DNA of 64,000 bases from Candidatus Haliotispira prima (GTDB taxonomy: Bacteria > Spirochaetota > Spirochaetia > SP-2023), in assembly GCA_029867005.1 (NCBI GenBank), contig CP123443.1:1798001-1862000 (forward strand), written 5' to 3'. Under the pieces are notes generated by a model that made no database searches, was not told the DNA's origin, and was given only the letters and a program-made list of their open reading frames with translations. A program made the translations under genes and the position numbers. This document shows positions 1 through 9,507 of the stretch, one piece after another. Each line of letters opens with the position of its first letter. Position 1 is the first letter of the stretch.

Positions 1-674
1 AGCGTGTCCTGCAACAGATCCGGAACCGTTCACAAGAGGCCATTTTGCCGGGCCGCTTGGCGTTCAAGCTCTACGACACCTATGGCTTCCCTTTGGAACT
101 GACCGAAGAAATCATAGCCGAAGCAGGCTTGAAAGTAGACCACGAAGGTTTTCAGAAAGCTTTTGACAAGCACCGGGAAGCATCGAGAAAGGGTGCCGAC
201 AAAGTATTTAAAGGCGGCTTAGCCGACCATTCGGAAATGACAACCGCTTACCATACTGCCACCCACCTTCTGCACGAAGCCCTGCGTCAGGTTTTGGGCG
301 ACCATGTCGTCCAGCGCGGCAGCAACATTACTGCGGACCGTATGCGCTTCGACTTCTCCCACCCAAGAGCCGTCACCAAAGAAGAGACGGCCAAAATTGA
401 GCTGCTTGTCAACGAACAGATTGAACGCAATCTGTCGATCAGTTACAAAACTATGCGCCTAAACGAAGCAAAAGCCTCCGGTGCCCGAGCCCTCTTCTCT
501 GAACAATATGATGAAGAGGTCAAAGTCTATTCTGTCGGAGATTTTTCACTGGAAGTCTGCGGAGGGCCTCACGTAGAAAGTACCGGGGTCCTCGGCCATT
601 TTAAGATCGCCAAAGAGCAATCCTCTTCCCAGGGCGTGCGCCGCATCAAAGCTATTTTAGAATCTAAACACTAA
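1..674 (+). CDS. alaS: Alanyl-tRNA synthetase, C-terminal part (5' truncated by the window edge)
   Basis: Charges tRNA-Ala with alanine in the cytoplasm and hydrolyses mischarged tRNA. The frame is open from base 3, so the gene begins outside the window. Visible are the conserved KLYDTYGFPLELT segment, then the editing domain with both zinc-ligand motifs, HTATH (HxxxH) and CGGPH (CxxxH), and the family ending GVRRIKAI. The protein stops about ten residues later, so the C-Ala domain found in most bacterial AlaRS is absent. From general knowledge, spirochaete AlaRS proteins are short in this way, so I read it as natural rather than a truncation. A lipoprotein gene follows after 30 bp on the same strand. 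Confidence 0.95.
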   Translation, partial: RVLQQIRNRSQEAILPGRLAFKLYDTYGFPLELTEEIIAEAGLKVDHEGFQKAFDKHREASRKGADKVFKGGLADHSEMTTAYHTATHLLHEALRQVLGDHVVQRGSNITADRMRFDFSHPRAVTKEETAKIELLVNEQIERNLSISYKTMRLNEAKASGARALFSEQYDEEVKVYSVGDFSLEVCGGPHVESTGVLGHFKIAKEQSSSQGVRRIKAILESKH

Positions 675-704
675 CAAATCTTTACCACCGGAGAAAAAAA
701 ACGT

Positions 705-1412
705 ATGGGTATACAAAACAAATTTCGCAGGGCATTACTATTAGTGCTAATGACTTTGCTGTCGGCCCTGAGTGCTTGCGTGAGCAGTCCGTCATCAGAT
801 ACCGGAGTACAGCGCGTTGCCGCAGACGAAGTTTACGATCTGACCGGGAAGTGGAACGACATCGACTCCCAACTAATTGCTGACAAAATGATTGAGAGTG
901 TTCTCAGTGCCGGATGGCTCGGAAAATGGAGCAAGTCAGAACTGCCGATAGTTATTGTAGGCAATGTACGCAATAATACTTCTGAACATATTGATACTCG
1001 GCTATTTGTCAAAGACTTAGAAGCCGAGCTGATCAACAGTGGTCAAATAACGTTGGTTGCCAGCTCGCTGGAACGTCTTCAAATACGGGATGAACGGGAA
1101 GACCAGCAGTCTAACGCCAGTGAAATAACGATGAAGCGTATTGCCCAGGAAACCGGAGCAGACTTCATGCTCATTGGCAGTATTGACTACAATGTGGAAG
1201 AAACGGGTGCCACCAAAGTAATCTACTACTTGGTCAGCATGGAACTAATTGACGTGGAAAGCAATGTCAAAGCTTGGGTTGATACCGAACCTATCAAAAA
1301 GGTCATCAACAAAAGCGTCCAATCCCGGTCGAGTCAGGCCCCCCCCCAGTCAGATCGTCGGAACGGAAGGGGATCGAATCCCAGACCCGAAAGGCACTCC
1401 TCTGACTGGTAG
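705..1412 (+). CDS. LpoB-like penicillin-binding protein activator lipoprotein
   Basis: The 235-aa product starts with a positively charged n-region, a hydrophobic stretch and a lipobox ending LSAC at about residue 25, so it should be lipid-anchored. Residues about 38-200 fit the LpoB/COG3417 family (PF13036): a DLTGKWND start, a PIVIVGNVRNNT strand, and a GADFMLIGSID segment. In Enterobacteria LpoB activates the peptidoglycan synthase PBP1b from the outer membrane; that role here is inferred from family only. The last 35 residues are rich in Ser, Gln and Arg and look disordered. A GGAG Shine-Dalgarno site precedes the ATG. The neighbour is a COG3014-like lipoprotein, a pairing common for this family. 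Confidence 0.75.
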   Translation: MGIQNKFRRALLLVLMTLLSALSACVSSPSSDTGVQRVAADEVYDLTGKWNDIDSQLIADKMIESVLSAGWLGKWSKSELPIVIVGNVRNNTSEHIDTRLFVKDLEAELINSGQITLVASSLERLQIRDEREDQQSNASEITMKRIAQETGADFMLIGSIDYNVEETGATKVIYYLVSMELIDVESNVKAWVDTEPIKKVINKSVQSRSSQAPPQSDRRNGRGSNPRPERHSSDW

Positions 1413-1605
1413 GTAGCCCCTCTGACAAAAACAAAAACAGCAGAGCTTGGCTGACAGACTGTGAGTGAGTTCCCACCGAGGGCGAAAATTGGGAAAACTT
1501 TTCACAACCTGCGCCGGCTCTCTTTTTGTATGAATTTACACTATTTCCAATTCTCCATTTCCAGTTCACTTTCCCCAGTTCACTTTTCCCAAAGGCCGAC
1601 AGAGC

Positions 1606-3126
1606 ATGACTCAAAAAATCTTTACACGCCTGCGCTTCCCCGGAAGATCACACGAAACCCTGCTTTCTGTAAGCAAGGTTTCGTGTGATGCAGGCAACTA
1701 TACCCTCCGCTCCGGTCGGACTGTGTGTCTACATGCATTGTTGTGTGGAGGGCTTTTTTTGCTGCTTTGGAGTTGCCAAAGTTCCTACGGCTCAAAAGAA
1801 GAAGAAAAGATCGAAAAATTGCTGCGGGCCGGACAGTTTCCTAAGGCGGCCGAAGTACACAGAAGCTACTTGGAAAGCTACGAATCCCAAGATGAATTGT
1901 TGTTTCATCTCAACCAAAGTAATTTGGACTACTACGATTCTATGCGTCAGAACAGTCTCCAAAGCAGAAACGGCAGCAAAAATAGCCAAGTACAGGACAA
2001 CATCCGGAGTCCGTCCTTTGAACGGGCCGAGGACATGCTGCGCCTCAATGATGACCGACAGACCTCCTTTTCCGAACAGGCCGGCCAGAACGCACACAAA
2101 AACTATTCGGCGACTTTGCAGGAAAGCCTCTGGCACAATATTTTTGCCTCTCTCTATTATTGGAACCGCAATTCACCGGAGGGCCCTCTGATAGAGCTGC
2201 GCCGCAATCACGAGAAGGTCAACATTTATCAACAATATACCGAGCAGAGCAAGACGGACTTGAGCGACCGCGAAGACCAACAGTTAGATTTCCGCAGCTC
2301 TGCCCTGATGCAATATCTGGGCATGATATACTATCGTGAAGATCAACTCCAAGATGACTGGCGAATTAGCCGCGATAATCTGAAGTCTGCAACGACAAAC
2401 AACAGTTACTACCCTCAGCCAATACCCGATCAACACTTGCCTGCTGTCAAATTATCCGAGGGGAGCGGCAGCATTAATTTCACCGTCTTTACCGGAGCAG
2501 GCGTACAAAAATACGCTGAAGGAATTCACATCATCAAAGTTCCGGGCGGCGTAGCCGTCCGGTTTACAAACGGCAAGGGTAATGCTGAATCAGAACTGGG
2601 CTTCGGAGCAATTCTGATCCCGACACTCAGCCAAAGTTTTTCCTACTATGAAATGATGATCCCCATCATGCACAAGCAGGAAGACCGTATCGACCGCATT
2701 GTCGCCCGGATCAACGGGGAACAAGAGCAGGAACTCTATTCCCTTGAGCCTTTTGCCGAAATCAATATGGAAATATTTCGCCGTCTGCGTGCCGATTTCC
2801 TGCCAAAACAAATTATTTCTTTTATTCTAAAAGTCGTGGCCAGCGAAATCGCCCAAGGGGTAATCGATGACCAGATTCCCGGAGCGGGACTGCTGGTAGG
2901 CCTGGCCGGCAGTGCCCTCGTCTCCGTTTCCGGCCCCAAACCAGACCTGCGCGTGGCTAACTTTTCTCCGTCCCAAGGCTGGGTCGGAGAGCTTCAGATA
3001 AGCCCCGGAAACCACACTGTGGAATTGCTCTACTACTCCGGCTCAAACATACTAAACCGCAAGTCTTTACAGGTCGAAGTCGTCCAAGGAAAGAGCGAAA
3101 TTATCCAAGACTACTATGCCCACTAA
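1606..3126 (+). CDS. COG3014-like lipoprotein
   Basis: A 506-aa frame with a hydrophobic segment and lipobox LLLWSC near residue 58. Residues 60-200 are helical and charged (LLRAGQFPKAAEVHRSYLES resembles a TPR helix pair). The C-terminal half has a YYEMMIPIM segment, a glycine-rich hydrophobic helix (QIPGAGLLVGLAGSAL) and a closing beta-rich region. This layout matches COG3014, which often travels with LpoB; its biochemical role is unknown. The start is uncertain. ATG 1606 gives an unusually long n-region encoded across a 19-bp inverted repeat (1647-1689). An in-frame GTG at about 1723 would give a normal lipoprotein signal peptide. Its 3' end overlaps the next gene. Confidence 0.6.
   Translation: MTQKIFTRLRFPGRSHETLLSVSKVSCDAGNYTLRSGRTVCLHALLCGGLFLLLWSCQSSYGSKEEEKIEKLLRAGQFPKAAEVHRSYLESYESQDELLFHLNQSNLDYYDSMRQNSLQSRNGSKNSQVQDNIRSPSFERAEDMLRLNDDRQTSFSEQAGQNAHKNYSATLQESLWHNIFASLYYWNRNSPEGPLIELRRNHEKVNIYQQYTEQSKTDLSDREDQQLDFRSSALMQYLGMIYYREDQLQDDWRISRDNLKSATTNNSYYPQPIPDQHLPAVKLSEGSGSINFTVFTGAGVQKYAEGIHIIKVPGGVAVRFTNGKGNAESELGFGAILIPTLSQSFSYYEMMIPIMHKQEDRIDRIVARINGEQEQELYSLEPFAEINMEIFRRLRADFLPKQIISFILKVVASEIAQGVIDDQIPGAGLLVGLAGSALVSVSGPKPDLRVANFSPSQGWVGELQISPGNHTVELLYYSGSNILNRKSLQVEVVQGKSEIIQDYYAH
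1647..1689. repeat. 19-bp inverted repeat (hairpin) at the 5' end of the COG3014-like gene
   Basis: Left arm 1647-1665 and right arm 1671-1689 are reverse complements with one mismatch and a 5-nt loop (TCTGT). No T-run follows, so it is not a standard terminator. It lies between the LpoB-like gene and the likely signal peptide of the next gene. It could be an RNA structure controlling expression or a small repeat element. Confidence 0.7.
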
Positions 3127-4591
3127 ACCCGGAGCACTGTCAGCCCGGTATCCCGAATCTCCCCAATTATATATTCTGCCCAGCGAAGCCTTGGATGCCG
3201 ATGCACTAAGTTCTGCATTACTGTTTGCCGAAATCTGGTACCATCTTGGGCAAGGCCATCTTACCTCAGCAGGCCGTGACGCGCTAAGTGCCGGACAAGC
3301 CGGGAAGCCATCCCATTATCTCTCTGTGCTGAAAGCTTTACGTCTGCAATACTCCCAATACCAACTCCGCTGCCTCCTGCCCCTGCCCTACCCCAACCGA
3401 GAAGAACTATTGTGGCGCAGAGACATCAACTACCTGCTGCAATTTATCGGGCAGCACCGGACAGTGCAGAACAGTACAGTACAAGGGCAGAAGTCCGACC
3501 CGACTGAGCTGGACACTCTGTCGCGGATTTTTCAGGAGGCACTCTGTGCCCCGGAGTTCACCACAGAGTGCCCTCCGGCAAGCCGAGAACAACAACAAAA
3601 CGGCCGGAAAAACCAATCCGTTTTTGTGCTGCTCGACCGCCACCAACTTCCGTTCAGCCGGTACCAAACCCGGGATGACGGGAAAGATCAGGGAAGATCA
3701 CAGCCCAAAGTCATTGCCATTTGGGACCATCGCCCGGACAGCAAAACGTTGCCGGACACAGAGCTGCGCTGTATACAACAAGCCACCTCCTGCGTCTCTC
3801 TACTGCTCGATTGCACCATCCGACTCGGTCTTTTATCTCGCCTCAGTGAAGCCGCTTGCCTGCTGGCTATGGCCACCATGCATCTTGACCAACAACAACA
3901 CGGAGGGCTGCTCGATTGGGAAAAAAGTATCCGGCAGCAATTGCTTACACAGCTGGTCCAAAAACAACCACCAATCCACCTGCCAGAGGTGGACAACGTC
4001 CGGGCTCCCGAAGCAAACGATAAGATACCAAATCAGGCTTTGACAACAAAACAACTGAGGGAAATACAAAAGGAAGTGCTGCAACAGCGCAATACTCCGG
4101 ACCCGGATTTATTCCGGCAGGCCAATACAGATGTCAAGGTTACCGGTTTCCCCCGGAACGGCCGGATGATCCAAGCCGCAATTGCCGTGGTCTCCTCGAA
4201 ACTTAACGTCTTGCAGGAACTTTACAACAACGACCATTTGTGGCCCTTTGTCCAGCGTTGTCTGGACCGTCGGAACGTAGATTTTCTGGTATTGCTGCAC
4301 CGCCAAAGCACAGAAAATCCGTGCAGAACCGTAAGCCTATTCTTTTATCCACAGAAAAACGGCACCTCTCCGATCGACTGGGATGCACAAAAAGCCGAGT
4401 TCCTGCTGGTCAAACTACAAAAACACTTCCCCTGCCGTTCAGTCTACCATAGCAGTACGAACAAAAAAACCCAGTTCCCCGCCCTGGTCCAACTGGAGCA
4501 ACTCGACCAAAGTCTCAGCCGAAAGGCATTCATGCCAGCCTTCCAACAAAGTTTCACGGCACTTCTGGAACACTTCAAGAAAGATATTTAG
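3116..4591 (+). CDS. Hypothetical protein, cytoplasmic, 491 aa
   Basis: I do not recognise this protein. It overlaps the previous gene by 11 bp, which suggests translational coupling and a shared operon with the two lipoproteins upstream. There is no signal peptide or membrane segment. The sequence is rich in Gln, Leu and Ser, with a Gln-rich charged middle (residues about 290-340) and conserved-looking blocks such as VFVLLDRHQLPFSRY and VIAIWDHRP. The gene ends at 4591, converging on the LamG protein gene from the opposite strand with about 135 bp between them and no clear terminator. Confidence 0.6.
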   Translation: MPTKPGALSARYPESPQLYILPSEALDADALSSALLFAEIWYHLGQGHLTSAGRDALSAGQAGKPSHYLSVLKALRLQYSQYQLRCLLPLPYPNREELLWRRDINYLLQFIGQHRTVQNSTVQGQKSDPTELDTLSRIFQEALCAPEFTTECPPASREQQQNGRKNQSVFVLLDRHQLPFSRYQTRDDGKDQGRSQPKVIAIWDHRPDSKTLPDTELRCIQQATSCVSLLLDCTIRLGLLSRLSEAACLLAMATMHLDQQQHGGLLDWEKSIRQQLLTQLVQKQPPIHLPEVDNVRAPEANDKIPNQALTTKQLREIQKEVLQQRNTPDPDLFRQANTDVKVTGFPRNGRMIQAAIAVVSSKLNVLQELYNNDHLWPFVQRCLDRRNVDFLVLLHRQSTENPCRTVSLFFYPQKNGTSPIDWDAQKAEFLLVKLQKHFPCRSVYHSSTNKKTQFPALVQLEQLDQSLSRKAFMPAFQQSFTALLEHFKKDI

Positions 4592-4727
4592 CCGGAGACG
4601 AGCAGACGACACAGCAGGGCTCAAGCACCCAAGAACAAAGTCCAAGAGTGCGCCTCTCTGTTCCGGAGTGTCTTGGTCAGCTTGGCACGCACGGATAACC
4701 TGGCATGGATAACTCGGTACAGATATC

Positions 4728-6212
4728 CTAGTCCGGAATATGCCGGATACTGTATTCCTCGGAGAACGGCCCTATTTCTCCATATTTATCATAGGAAGCA
4801 ATAACGAAAAAATACTGAACCTTCGGCTGAAGATCGCTGAACAAAAAGGACGTATCGTCCCCTACGTCAACCGGATAGCCAGGTTCAAGGTACTGCGTGC
4901 TATATTTTCCAACAAAAATTTTATACCCTAGTACCTGATTATTTACCGATGGCTGCCACTGTATATATGCCCCACCCTGATGATAGTTATCCACTTGAAT
5001 AGAGGAGGGAGGAGCCGGCGGTCGGCGGCGGTAATAGGAGACCTCCAACCCCTGCACCGAAGGTGTGGTCCGGGTTTTAGAGTCCGAAAATAATTCTATC
5101 TTAAATTGGATGTAACGCCCTATCAAACCACTTTCATCAAGATTATCAAATATACCCGAATTTCCCTTCAATCTCTTCCACTGCAAAGAACTCGGATTCT
5201 GAAAATCATTGCGGTCATTGCTCATCGCGTAGTAGAGCAAAAACTTGCTGTTCGCCGGCTCCTGACCGTTGACCCGGACTTTATTGACCTGAGCACTGTG
5301 ATTCTCCAGGTCGATGACTTTAGAATACCCTGAGCCCGAAGGATAGTAGTACAGAGTCGGAGCCAACCCAACGTGCTCGCGCACCCGGAAAATTTCCCAT
5401 TCATCAATCAGGCCAAAGTATTTCGGCCCAATAGAGAAATTGGCCAGATGGGGGTTGTCAATCATCAGAGTTGTCGGGGCACCGCGTGCAGTCTCATCAG
5501 CCGTAGTATAAGTAATCCCCTCTGAACGGCTGTCGCTGACGACCTCCAACATCGCATTGTCTTCATCGTAAATCAACTGATGATGATACCAATTTTCCGG
5601 GATGTAAGGGTCACTGCTGACTTCGTACAAACTGAAGTCCTGATCGGGAGACAGAAAGACATTGCGGAAATGCCAGACAACCCGATTTGCCCGAAAGACC
5701 GCCGAAATTCGCTGGGGAATAACTTTCCCATTCAGCACCAACTGACCTTCCCACTCGAACAAGACCTCACCATTTTTCACAAAGAACGGGTAAAACCAGA
5801 AATTGATACTAAAGTCATGGTTGGTTATACCATGCCCCAAAAAGGTACTAAATCCGGGACGAAGGAACACCCCACCCCGCCCCTGAAAAAAGCCTGCGGC
5901 TTTGCCGAACAAAACATTTTTGCCGCTGTATATAGGCTGCCGCACAATCTGATAATTGCCGGTTTCGTCCCGTTCCTCTTCACCGTTAAAATGCAGCAAC
6001 AGGTCAACGCCCTCTTGCAACGGGTGCTCCTTACTAACCAAGGTGACGGTACTCTCGGCATCTTCCGTCTGCTTAAAGTGTACTTTATCAAAGAGATCCG
6101 GCAACCACGCATCTTTCCCGGAGATGACAATGCGGCCCTCTTGGGCCGGCAACCCGGTGACGAGAACCCAAAAGGAGAAACAAAGCAGGGCTATTTTTTT
6201 CCAACAAGCCAT
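4728..6212 (-). CDS. Secreted LamG/concanavalin-fold and fibronectin type III protein
   Basis: A 494-aa protein with an N-terminal signal peptide (WKKIALLCFSFWVLVTGLPAQ, cleavage after PAQ). Residues about 65-270 look like a LamG (laminin-G/concanavalin-like) beta sandwich: VDLLLHFNGEE at the start, repeated aromatic strands such as FSINFWFYPFF, and FSIGPKYFGLIDEWEIFR at the end. The last 95 residues are a fibronectin type III domain (PPAPPSSIQVDNYHQGGAYI, WQPSVNNQVLGYKIF, then FFVIASYDKYG). Such proteins are usually exported and bind carbohydrate or other surface ligands; the ligand cannot be told here. No strong Shine-Dalgarno is seen before the ATG. Confidence 0.7.
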   Translation of the reverse strand: MACWKKIALLCFSFWVLVTGLPAQEGRIVISGKDAWLPDLFDKVHFKQTEDAESTVTLVSKEHPLQEGVDLLLHFNGEEERDETGNYQIVRQPIYSGKNVLFGKAAGFFQGRGGVFLRPGFSTFLGHGITNHDFSINFWFYPFFVKNGEVLFEWEGQLVLNGKVIPQRISAVFRANRVVWHFRNVFLSPDQDFSLYEVSSDPYIPENWYHHQLIYDEDNAMLEVVSDSRSEGITYTTADETARGAPTTLMIDNPHLANFSIGPKYFGLIDEWEIFRVREHVGLAPTLYYYPSGSGYSKVIDLENHSAQVNKVRVNGQEPANSKFLLYYAMSNDRNDFQNPSSLQWKRLKGNSGIFDNLDESGLIGRYIQFKIELFSDSKTRTTPSVQGLEVSYYRRRPPAPPSSIQVDNYHQGGAYIQWQPSVNNQVLGYKIFVGKYSTQYLEPGYPVDVGDDTSFLFSDLQPKVQYFFVIASYDKYGEIGPFSEEYSIRHIPD

Positions 6213-6500
6213 AGTCTAATATCAAATCTCAAAAAGAAACTTTGCAGATACCCACGCCGTACCGGAGCAACCTTATCACATCCGGCAATCGGATCAGTCG
6301 GCAAAATCCATCTCCATCACAGGGCACAAAATTTCGTAGCCCCCGCTTTGGCAAAATCCCACTCGCTCAATCTCGAAGGCAGCCAAATCAGCAGACAAAT
6401 CCACCAAAACCTCCGAGGCAGCAGGGCCAATACCCGAACAAACAAGTCTCTCTTGAAAGCGATCCAAATTCCAGCTCAGGCATACTGCAAGCTTAACTAT

Positions 6501-6779
6501 TCACAGACAATAAGCAAACACCAGATCGGCATATTTTCCCTGTAGTTTTAACATTTTCAGAACCGAAAAAGTACAGGCTCCCCAAAATCGGAAGGAGTCT
6601 GTCCAAAGATCCCTATTTGTCCGCAACGGCAAGCCAAACGATAATTTTTCATGCAATGCAGAAAGACGCTTAAGAACATCCTTGGAAACACCAATCCAAT
6701 CAACACCGCAGAAACCCGCCGGCAGGTTCCCCGCACTATCTGTCTGCCTGTTCAATCGCAAGATGCGGACCTCCGGCAA
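6501..6779 (-). CDS. Possible small hypothetical protein
   Basis: A 92-aa frame downstream of the PTS EIIA gene on the same strand. It contains a stretch that reads like folded protein (GVDWIGVSKDVLKRLSALHE) but matches no family I know, and I see no good ribosome binding site. It may be a chance frame or the remnant of a gene. Confidence 0.2.
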   Translation of the reverse strand: MPEVRILRLNRQTDSAGNLPAGFCGVDWIGVSKDVLKRLSALHEKLSFGLPLRTNRDLWTDSFRFWGACTFSVLKMLKLQGKYADLVFAYCL

Positions 6780-6826
6780 AGTTTGCGGTCAATCCGACAA
6801 GAGCTTGATTCCTTCTCCAAGTTTTC

Positions 6827-6848
6827 TTCTCCAAGGTACCTTGGAGAA
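6827..6848. terminator. Perfect 22-bp palindrome downstream of the PTS EIIA gene
   Basis: TTCTCCAAGG, TA, CCTTGGAGAA reads the same on both strands. With flanking T and A runs the hairpin can extend further. It lies about 80 bp past the stop codon of the leftward EIIA gene, where the ptsH-ptsI-EIIA transcript should end. On the minus strand the T-run precedes rather than follows the stem, so it is not a textbook intrinsic terminator. Confidence 0.4.
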
Positions 6849-6928
6849 AAAAAACCCACTCGTCAAAGAAGCTCTGTATTCCTGAATATCCGGCCGAACA
6901 CAGGGCTCCCCCGGGGGAGAAAAGATTC

Positions 6929-7384
6929 TCAGGTCAAACTGGCTAAAACGGCTTTTAATTTGTCCAAATCAGAGGCATCACACAGTCCCGCTACCCGTTC
7001 TTCGTCGTCCAGCAATTCGACCACTTGGACAATGGCCTCTTCATTTTGGGTTGTGGCATCCTTTGCTGCCATAGTCAACAAAATACGCACCGGATCATTT
7101 TCCGGATCACCGAAATTGACTCCTTTCTTCAGCGTCACCAAGGAAAAACCGGTTTCCAGTACGCCACCTTCCGGACGAGCATGAGGCATGGCTATACCCG
7201 GCCCCAATAAAAAGTACGGCCCGGAATTCTCCACATTTTTCAAAATAGAATGGTAATATTCAGGCTTGACAACCCCGGCCCGCTCCAGCAGATCCGTTCC
7301 CAGTTTGACCGCCTCCTGCCACGTATCGGCCTCGGCCCACACGGCCATTGTCTGTTTACTCAGTAAGTGTTCCACCAGCGTCAT
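6929..7384 (-). CDS. PTS sugar transporter subunit IIA (mannitol/fructose/ascorbate family)
   Basis: A 151-aa single-domain EIIA protein (PF00359 family), which passes phosphate from HPr to a sugar-specific EIIB. The active histidine is H68 in the motif GIAMPHARPEGG, and the downstream VTLKKGVNFGDPENDPVRI block is typical. Its length equals that of free-standing EIIA proteins such as UlaC or MtlF. The Shine-Dalgarno GGAGG is 8 nt before the ATG. It is the last gene of the leftward cluster after ptsI. A second EIIA sits beside mtlA at 13043-13480, so this copy may serve another EIIBC or act in regulation. Confidence 0.85.
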   Translation of the reverse strand: MTLVEHLLSKQTMAVWAEADTWQEAVKLGTDLLERAGVVKPEYYHSILKNVENSGPYFLLGPGIAMPHARPEGGVLETGFSLVTLKKGVNFGDPENDPVRILLTMAAKDATTQNEEAIVQVVELLDDEERVAGLCDASDLDKLKAVLASLT

Positions 7385-7668
7385 TTTTCATTCCTCCAAG
7401 AATTTCGGAATATCCCCGCAAGTCCATCCGGAACCACCTTTTTCCTTGTAAAACCACAATGTTTTTCACGGTTAGTTTTACAAGTATGGTCTGAGACAGT
7501 ACCTGACTCAGACGGGAGACTCGGTGGCCGGTGTGCAAACCCACGTACCCAATATCTCCTAAAAATCCTCATATTTCGAGACAAAAGCGAGTTCCAAACC
7601 ATCTTTCCCCGGAAAGTTTCTCCTGCGGGGTTCCGTTTTTACCCTTATATCAACTAAAGGGCCTAAAA

Positions 7669-9408
7669 TTACAGCTCAACCTTGCTGCTATACTTCTTCA
7701 ACTGTTCCCGTACCTCATAGCTATAGCTCAGGTCCAAGACCCGTGCTGCCAGCTTCTCACACTCGGCATACGAAACTCCGCGAATCAATCTTTTGATCCG
7801 CGGCAGATTGACCGCACTCATGCTAAATTCGTCCAGCCCAAGCCCAAGCAACAGTAACGTAGCCTCTTCATTCCCGGCAAAAGAACCACACATGCCCGTC
7901 CACTTACCGGCCTTGTGCGATGCATCAATCACCAGCTTAATCAAGCGCAGCACTGCCGGGTGGAAACTCTGGTACAAATGAGCAATTTTCTCATTACCCC
8001 GATCCACCGCCAATGTGTACTGCGTTAAATCATTGGTGCCAATGCTGAAAAAGTCGACCTTCTCAATCAACTTGTCAGCAATCAAAGCGGCCCCCGGTGT
8101 TTCGATCATAATACCGACTTCAATGCTCTCATCGAACTCAACGTGTTTCTCCCACAGCTCTTCTTTCACTTCCTGTAGTATCTCAATCAATTGATCAATC
8201 TCACGACAGGAAATCACCATGGGAAACATGATGCGCAATTTGCCAAATTGGCTGGCCCGCAAAATGGCACGCAATTGTGTACGCAATATCTCCGGCATAT
8301 CCAAACAAATACGTATCGCCCGCCAACCGAGAAAAGGGTTTTCTTCTTGGGGAATATCAAAATAACTCAACCCTTTATCCCCGCCGATATCCATCGTACG
8401 TACAATCACCGGACGGGCCGCAGTAAAGCCTTCGGCAATCACTTTATACGCCTCAAACTGTTCCTCTTCATCCGGCATCGCACTCCGGTCCATGTACAGA
8501 AACTCAGTGCGGAATAATCCAACCCCTTCTGCCCCGTTGCGCAAGGCTCCTTCTATATCTTTCTCCGAACCGATATTAGCGCACAATTCAACTTGGTGCC
8601 CATCTGTAGTTTCTGCCGAAAGTTCCTTCAAACCGGAAAGTTTTACCTGCTCTTGCCGATATCCCTCCAGACGTTTGCGATAATAACTCAGACTTTTTTC
8701 ACCCGGGTTAACAATGACCAACTCACTCGCCGGATCAAGGATCAGCATGTCTCCGGTCTTGATTTTACTACTGATATTCCCTGCCCCGACAATGGCCGGA
8801 ATCTCCAGAGACTGGGCCATAATCGCCACATGAGAAGTGGGGCCCCCCTTGTCGATAGCAAAGCCCAAAACCTTATTGCGATCCATCTGAGCCGTGTCCG
8901 AAGGCATTAAATCTTCGGCAATGACAATGACCTGTTCGGCCTGCCCGGCCAGACTCACCATCTTTATTCCGGCAACGGCATGAATTAACCGCTTACCAAT
9001 ATCCCGTACATCATTAGCCCGTTCACGCATATATTCATTGTCTAATTCGGCCAACTCTTGGGCATTGGCCTCATACACATCATGGCAGGCCTTCTCCGCC
9101 GGAACAAGCTCTCCTCTGATTTTGCCTCGGATTTCTCCAATCAGATCTTCATCTCCGAGAATTTCCAAATGTCCCTCAAAGATTTCAGCCTCATCTTTGC
9201 CCAAATTTTCCAAAGCCTGCTGATGTACCTGTTCAAGCTGCGCTGTCGCTTCCTTCAAACCCTTGCTCAAACGCTCTACCTCGGCAACTACATCTCCCTC
9301 GGCAATCTGTCGATCCGGTATTTGAAATTCTTTCCGCTGATAAATCAACGCCTTACCGATCGCAATGCCGGCCGAAGCCTTGATTCCCGAATATTTCTGT
9401 TCCAACAT
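7669..9408 (-). CDS. ptsI: PTS Enzyme I (phosphoenolpyruvate-protein phosphotransferase)
   Basis: First enzyme of the sugar phosphotransferase system: it takes phosphate from phosphoenolpyruvate and passes it to HPr. The 579-aa length is standard. The phospho-histidine is H193 in GGPTSHVAIMAQ, and the PEP-binding barrel is shown by GVGLFRTEFLYM, the RAIRICLD segment, MIETPGAAL and the DLTQYTLAVDR and GMCGSFAG blocks. Start ATG 9408 follows a GAGAGGA ribosome site. It is encoded directly after HPr with about 100 bp between them, on the same strand as mtlD, so general PTS and mannitol genes are probably co-transcribed. Confidence 0.97.
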   Translation of the reverse strand: MLEQKYSGIKASAGIAIGKALIYQRKEFQIPDRQIAEGDVVAEVERLSKGLKEATAQLEQVHQQALENLGKDEAEIFEGHLEILGDEDLIGEIRGKIRGELVPAEKACHDVYEANAQELAELDNEYMRERANDVRDIGKRLIHAVAGIKMVSLAGQAEQVIVIAEDLMPSDTAQMDRNKVLGFAIDKGGPTSHVAIMAQSLEIPAIVGAGNISSKIKTGDMLILDPASELVIVNPGEKSLSYYRKRLEGYRQEQVKLSGLKELSAETTDGHQVELCANIGSEKDIEGALRNGAEGVGLFRTEFLYMDRSAMPDEEEQFEAYKVIAEGFTAARPVIVRTMDIGGDKGLSYFDIPQEENPFLGWRAIRICLDMPEILRTQLRAILRASQFGKLRIMFPMVISCREIDQLIEILQEVKEELWEKHVEFDESIEVGIMIETPGAALIADKLIEKVDFFSIGTNDLTQYTLAVDRGNEKIAHLYQSFHPAVLRLIKLVIDASHKAGKWTGMCGSFAGNEEATLLLLGLGLDEFSMSAVNLPRIKRLIRGVSYAECEKLAARVLDLSYSYEVREQLKKYSSKVEL

Positions 9409-9507
9409 CTTTCCTCTCGATCTCCCTGCCAGTCAAAGCCCACTTGTCAGCTCTGATACTCCGCAACCAAAGTAAAACTCCGGGCAGAGACCTCAGAGAC
9501 TGTTCAA

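Larger units (their letters stand above)
6213..6928. other. Intergenic stretch without a convincing gene
   Basis: About 700 bp between the LamG protein gene and the PTS EIIA gene. The only frame with any protein-like character is a 92-aa minus-strand frame at 6501-6779 with no recognisable family. A perfect 22-bp palindrome sits at 6827-6848. The remainder shows no clear promoter or RNA gene to my reading. Confidence 0.5.

Noticed and set aside
5580..6545. A 321-aa plus-strand frame opposite the LamG protein gene
   Set aside because: Low-quality sequence with no family features. The minus-strand gene has a signal peptide and recognisable domains.
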